Origin: an uncultured Eubacteriales bacterium
Lineage (GTDB): Bacteria; Bacillota; Clostridia; Christensenellales; Borkfalkiaceae
Reading direction: 5' to 3'
Assembly (NCBI GenBank): GCA_902797515.1
Contig: CADBSX010000110.1
Span: 1-8,528 of the forward strand
Length of the DNA: 8,528 nt
Under the pieces are notes generated by a model. The model saw only the letters and a list, made by a program, of their open reading frames with translations, made no database searches and was not told the origin of the DNA. Below, in pieces: positions 5,466-8,528 of the stretch (the stretch's first letter is position 1; each line of letters opens with the position of its first letter). The translations under genes and the position numbers were made by a program.

Positions 5466-6339
5466 TTTTGCCTGATATCAAGTTTCGTATTTTTTTAATA
5501 AAAAGCGAAAAAGAAATAAAAAACCGACCTACTCCGAGTTCTTCGGCTATTTCTTTTTTTGTCTTTTTCCCTTTAACTGCCTCGTAATATCTGCAAACGG
5601 CTTTCATTTCATCCCGCAGTTTTCCGTGAAACACGCGAAGATGAAGTTTCGCCCAATAAAGAGTGCCTTGCGGATTTTTCGCATACTTTTCGTCGCCGCT
5701 TTTCGTAAGCCCGCCTTCGAGATATTCGCATATATAGATAATATCTCCGAACCACCTCAAATAATAGCCGTCCTCGGCTATCCTGTTCCAGACTACTTCT
5801 TCGGTAATGAAGTTTTCCCCATCGAATTCGGGAAACGGATATTTTTTCAGAACTTCCGTAAAATACGCCTCGGCTTTATCCCCCAAAAGTCCGTATTTTC
5901 TTCTCTCGGTGTTTTTGGCGTCGATAAATTTCTTTGTAATCCCGCCGCCTATAGTTTTTCCGTTTTCATATCCTCTGCATCCGGACACTCCCGCCCATTT
6001 TTTTTCGTTTCCGAGCGTATTTATCCAAGCCGACAATTTTTCCACGGCGTCGGGCGTCAGATAATCGTCGGAATCGACGATAAAGAATATCTCGCCGCGG
6101 GCAAGCGAAACGCCCTTGTTTATCGCCCTGTGTTTGCCACCGTTTTGCTGTTTGACGTAAACTACGTCGAAAGGATTTTCGCGGGATGAAATATCCGCGA
6201 AATAACTCTCCGTACCGTCGGTACTGCCGTCGTCCACTACGAGCCACTCGAAATTTTTGTCGGTCTGCGACAAAAGGGATTCGTAGAGTTTATTTAAGGT
6301 GTTTTTTCTGTTGTAAGTCGGTGTGAATACGGTTATCAT
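5458..6339 (-). CDS. GT2-family glycosyltransferase
   Basis: This 293-residue protein has an N-terminal GT-A fold: MITVFTPTYNR (1-11), nucleotide-binding DDGSTDGT (36-43), NGGKHRAIN (66-74) and metal-binding DSDD (89-92). FITEEVVWNR (178-187) supplies a candidate catalytic acid (Glu180 or Glu181). It transfers a sugar from a nucleotide donor to the growing lipid-linked repeat unit at the cytoplasmic face; the sugar is unknown. The first 220 residues resemble family 2 enzymes of capsule clusters, and the basic C-terminal tail may touch the membrane. I chose the ATG at 6337-6339 because AAAAGGA sits 6 bases upstream; a TTG six codons earlier (6355-6357) gives a longer frame without this support. 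It overlaps the polymerase gene by 50 bases and the flippase gene by 8. Confidence 0.92.
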   Translation of the reverse strand: MITVFTPTYNRKNTLNKLYESLLSQTDKNFEWLVVDDGSTDGTESYFADISSRENPFDVVYVKQQNGGKHRAINKGVSLARGEIFFIVDSDDYLTPDAVEKLSAWINTLGNEKKWAGVSGCRGYENGKTIGGGITKKFIDAKNTERRKYGLLGDKAEAYFTEVLKKYPFPEFDGENFITEEVVWNRIAEDGYYLRWFGDIIYICEYLEGGLTKSGDEKYAKNPQGTLYWAKLHLRVFHGKLRDEMKAVCRYYEAVKGKKTKKEIAEELGVGRFFISFSLFIKKIRNLISGKNG

Positions 6340-7546
6340 ACGTTTTCCTTTTAACAAGACTTCCGTTATAAATCAAACAATAGGTAATCAATATAGGGAG
6401 CCACGTATATTGTGCAAAGAAATACACTTCAAAATAACTCATGATTGTCATCGTTATTAAAAATATCGACGGCAACCCCTTAACCGCAATATTTCCCCCG
6501 AATCTTTTTTTATCTGCCGCAAAACTAGCAAAAATAGTATAAAAGGTCAAAAACGGCAAAAAGCCAAAAGACGCAAGCACCCCTAAAGGCTGATTATGCA
6601 TCTGCATTATTGCCTCATAATACCCCTCTTGAATTTTTTCTTCATTAACATAACTTCCTCTTCCAAACCAAAAGTTATCTCTTATCGATTCAAACGCAAA
6701 CTTCCATATCGTTTGTCTCCCCGTAAATAAATTTTTACCTAAAATCTTTATTTCCGAGTTTCCCAACCAATCATATAACGGTACCGCATATATATACGCA
6801 AATGCAACCCCCATAATCGACAATACGAACAACCAAAAAGCAACCGTTTTATATCTGAAAATTCTTTTATCCGCTCTCAATGTTATAGTAAAAAAGGGAA
6901 ATAAAATGCAACCTATCATTGCGGCTCTGGAATCAAATAAAACTTGAAATAATACGCAAATCAGACAAATCAAAATCCATATAACACTCTTGTTTCTCGC
7001 AAAAAAAGTCAAACTTATAAAAAACACCATAGAGACGAGAAGTCCGCAAGTATTTGTATTGAATTTATCGGGATTATTAGTATTTCTGAATTGTCCGTTT
7101 AAAAGAACTATGATTACACCCAATAAGAACAACAAAAACAGAAAATTAAATTCTTTTTTCGTTAATACACTTTGTTTAAAAACTTTAAGACTTAAAACTA
7201 TAATTATAAGACCAAGAAGTTTTTCCAGCCCTGAAAAATTTATAAGATAAGAAATCAAAACTACAGATAAAAACAAATAAAGACTTCTCTTCTCTTTTTT
7301 ACATAAGGCAATTTTCCTGTTCAATAAGTAAAACAATAAAATAAGCGCAACAATAAGATTTATGAAAACAGTCATATTACGTAATATGTAATTTTTATTG
7401 TCTTTACCGATTGCTTTGCTATAATAAAAAAAGAAAACCATATATAGCACATAAAAAACGGCAAAGTAAAACGACGCATTGTGTTTTTGACTGCGCCTGA
7501 CAAATAAGTCGCCTATTTCTCTTTTCGTTGCCTTTTCTTCTATCAT
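6290..7546 (-). CDS. Wzy-like O-antigen/capsule polymerase (ligase-superfamily membrane protein)
   Basis: This 418-residue protein has about 10-12 hydrophobic segments. The signature region follows the Wzy_C/O-antigen ligase family: DSRAAMIG (205-212) after a helix, then a large outside loop from about 255 to 325 with GRQTIW (276-281), FWFGRGSY (292-299) and MHNQPLG (316-322). Arg and His residues in these loops are functionally important in known members. It would polymerise flipped repeat units on the outer face of the membrane, or ligate the chain to an acceptor; polymerase is more likely beside a Wzx gene. Its ATG overlaps the upstream GT32 stop (ATGA). It is clearly more AT-rich than its neighbours, with many AAA, ATA and TTT codons, suggesting a separate origin. 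The hydrophilic C-terminal tail lies in the overlap with the GT2 gene. Confidence 0.82.
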   Translation of the reverse strand: MIEEKATKREIGDLFVRRSQKHNASFYFAVFYVLYMVFFFYYSKAIGKDNKNYILRNMTVFINLIVALILLFYLLNRKIALCKKEKRSLYLFLSVVLISYLINFSGLEKLLGLIIIVLSLKVFKQSVLTKKEFNFLFLLFLLGVIIVLLNGQFRNTNNPDKFNTNTCGLLVSMVFFISLTFFARNKSVIWILICLICVLFQVLFDSRAAMIGCILFPFFTITLRADKRIFRYKTVAFWLFVLSIMGVAFAYIYAVPLYDWLGNSEIKILGKNLFTGRQTIWKFAFESIRDNFWFGRGSYVNEEKIQEGYYEAIMQMHNQPLGVLASFGFLPFLTFYTIFASFAADKKRFGGNIAVKGLPSIFLITMTIMSYFEVYFFAQYTWLPILITYCLIYNGSLVKRKTYDNRIHTDLQQKKHLK

Positions 7547-8301
7547 TTTCTTTTTTGTTTGTTGTTTTTTTTGATTCCCGCCTTTTTTATCGCTTTGACA
7601 GGATGTTTTACGGAAAAAACGACTTTTCCGAACGTTTCGCCGTATTTTCTTTTCAAATTAAATAATTCCCTCTCGTCCTTGTCGTACCAAGTTGCGTCGT
7701 AATGGTGTATAGTCCTTGTATTTTCGGTTATAGTCGGCTTTGTCTTTTTATTCGCCCCGTAAGGCTGAAAATATTCCATAGGATAAAGCGTTAAACCGTT
7801 TTTCGTCTGCAAAGTATTATCGAGCGTAAAGCCGCATTCTTCCGCTGTTTTGCTGTAAATCTTCGGTGAGGCGATGTCGCTTTTTATTTCATCTTTATAC
7901 GTTAAAGAATCATATTTTTCAAGTACTTTGCCGTAAAACTCCTCGTTGTTTTCACGGGCGTAAAGAATAAGTCCCGGATTTATCAGGTTTTTTTCCTCGA
8001 ATCCCGCGAAAGAAGTTTTTAAAACGTCGTCTATCGGTTTAATGAATTCTACGTCCGTATCGACGTATAAACCGCCTTCGGTGAAAAGCGCGTAAGTCCT
8101 GACGTAATCGGAAACGAACGCCCAGCGTTTCAGCCTGTACGCCTCTTTTGTAAAAGGATGATCGTCCACGGGAAAATTGCTTTCGTCCCACCTTTTTATT
8201 TCGAAGTCGGGACAAAACTTTTTCCACGTTTCCATAAATTTTAAGGTCGCCTCGGGCAGAGGATTCCCGCCGAACCAACAATAATGTAATATTTTAACCA
8301 T
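7543..8301 (-). CDS. GT32-type glycosyltransferase with DXD motif
   Basis: This is a 252-residue soluble protein. It begins with KILHYCWFGGNPLP (3-16), the hallmark of the 'sugar-binding region containing DXD motif' family (GT32, Gly_transf_sug). SDYVRTYALF (64-73) and GGLYVDTDVE (76-85) follow, where Asp81-Thr-Asp83 is the DXD that binds the metal and nucleotide sugar. TIHHYDATW (197-205) matches the conserved His...Trp end of the domain. A Lys-rich tail (about 239-252) may bind the membrane surface. It adds one sugar to the repeat unit in the cytoplasm; donor and acceptor are not predictable. It ends in a 4-base overlap with the polymerase gene and starts 40 bases after the preceding gene. 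No strong Shine-Dalgarno site is seen. Confidence 0.9.
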   Translation of the reverse strand: MVKILHYCWFGGNPLPEATLKFMETWKKFCPDFEIKRWDESNFPVDDHPFTKEAYRLKRWAFVSDYVRTYALFTEGGLYVDTDVEFIKPIDDVLKTSFAGFEEKNLINPGLILYARENNEEFYGKVLEKYDSLTYKDEIKSDIASPKIYSKTAEECGFTLDNTLQTKNGLTLYPMEYFQPYGANKKTKPTITENTRTIHHYDATWYDKDERELFNLKRKYGETFGKVVFSVKHPVKAIKKAGIKKNNKQKRK

Positions 8302-8341
8302 AATCGATTCTTTATTTGCCCGTCAGCCGGTAAACAATAAG

Positions 8342-8528
8342 TTATCTTTTTTCCTTTATCGCCGCGAATATCCTCTCGCAATTTTTATCGTCCCATAGCG
8401 GGAAAAACTCTTTGACCGTCTCTTCCGGAATTTCTTTGATACCGCCTTCGAGTTTTCTTTCCAAAGCGGCGATAAGTTCGTCGTTCGTTCCCGTCCACTC
8501 GCCGAGAACGGTGTCGTGATAATCTAAA
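8342..8528 (-). CDS. C-terminal fragment of a polysaccharide-cluster transferase (possibly CDP-glycerol glycerophosphotransferase)
   Basis: An open frame enters from the right edge and ends at TAA (8342-8344), giving 61 codons. Codon use matches the neighbours, with a typical helical protein end. It contains YHDTVLGEWTGTNDELIAAL (3-22) and FFPLWDDKNCERIFAAI (41-57). A pattern of 'shared acidic patch, then N/D-E-L-I, then F-P-x-D-D-x-x-x-E-R-I' near the C-terminus recalls CDP-glycerol:polyglycerophosphate glycerophosphotransferases (TagF-like), which make teichoic-acid-type polymers. The resemblance is from memory and the catalytic part lies outside the window, so the function is tentative. 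It is the upstream neighbour of the GT32 gene, same strand, with a 40-base gap, so probably in the same operon. Confidence 0.6.
   Translation of the reverse strand, partial: LDYHDTVLGEWTGTNDELIAALERKLEGGIKEIPEETVKEFFPLWDDKNCERIFAAIKEKR

Noticed and set aside
5470..5585. Helix-turn-helix-like stretch near the C-terminus of the GT2 enzyme (KKEIAEELGVGRFFIS)
   Set aside because: It resembles an HTH only superficially, has no fusion boundary and is followed by a basic amphipathic tail. A DNA-binding role for a glycosyltransferase tail is not supported.
6355..6357. TTG start giving a GT2 protein six residues longer
   Set aside because: The ATG at 6337-6339 has AAAAGGA at good spacing and begins exactly at the conserved family N-terminus.

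Overview
The window looks like chromosomal DNA of an uncultured anaerobic member of the Bacillota, probably class Clostridia. This is an inference from several things: mixed GC content, textbook sigma-A promoters (TTGACA or TTGACG, 17-base spacer, TATAAT), AAGGAGG-type Shine-Dalgarno sites, a CDP-glycerol/Wzy-type surface-polysaccharide gene set, and a dispersed hairpin repeat of a kind common in such genomes. No rRNA, tRNA, transposase or CRISPR array is visible.

Layout from left to right. Bases 1-147 hold a non-coding imperfect inverted repeat. Bases 156-2822 (minus strand) hold a two-gene unit read right to left: an ABC-F ATPase with two ATP-binding cassettes (1281-2822), then an ion-transporter-superfamily (CitMHS/ArsB-like) permease (156-1271), with 9 bases between them. 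Bases 2823-3305 hold no conventional gene but are dense in regulatory signals. A perfect minus-strand promoter (3167-3195) starts a leader of about 340 nt. The leader carries three very short ORFs, each with its own Shine-Dalgarno site (M-N-stop, a 12-mer and a 10-mer). A clean intrinsic terminator (2874-2900) follows, just before the ABC-F start. This is the layout expected of a translation-controlled transcription attenuator, the type of control known for several antibiotic-resistance ABC-F genes, and it is the most interesting item here.

Divergent from this unit, on the plus strand, is a MntP-type manganese exporter gene (3306-3893). Its near-perfect promoter ends only 8 bases before the ATG, so its mRNA is probably leaderless. 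A 17-bp stem-loop (3903-3939) separates it from the convergent genes that follow.

Bases 3954-8528 (minus strand, read right to left) are the end of a surface-polysaccharide cluster: the C-terminus of a probable glycerophosphotransferase or glycosyltransferase (8342-8528, cut by the window edge), a GT32-type DXD glycosyltransferase (7543-8301), a Wzy-like O-antigen/capsule polymerase (6290-7546), a GT2 glycosyltransferase (5458-6339) and a Wzx-like flippase (3954-5465). The last four overlap in sequence (4, 50 and 8 bases) and must be co-transcribed. Together they would assemble a lipid-linked repeat unit, flip it across the membrane and polymerise it outside. The polymerase gene is clearly more AT-rich than its neighbours, as is common for these antigen-specific genes.
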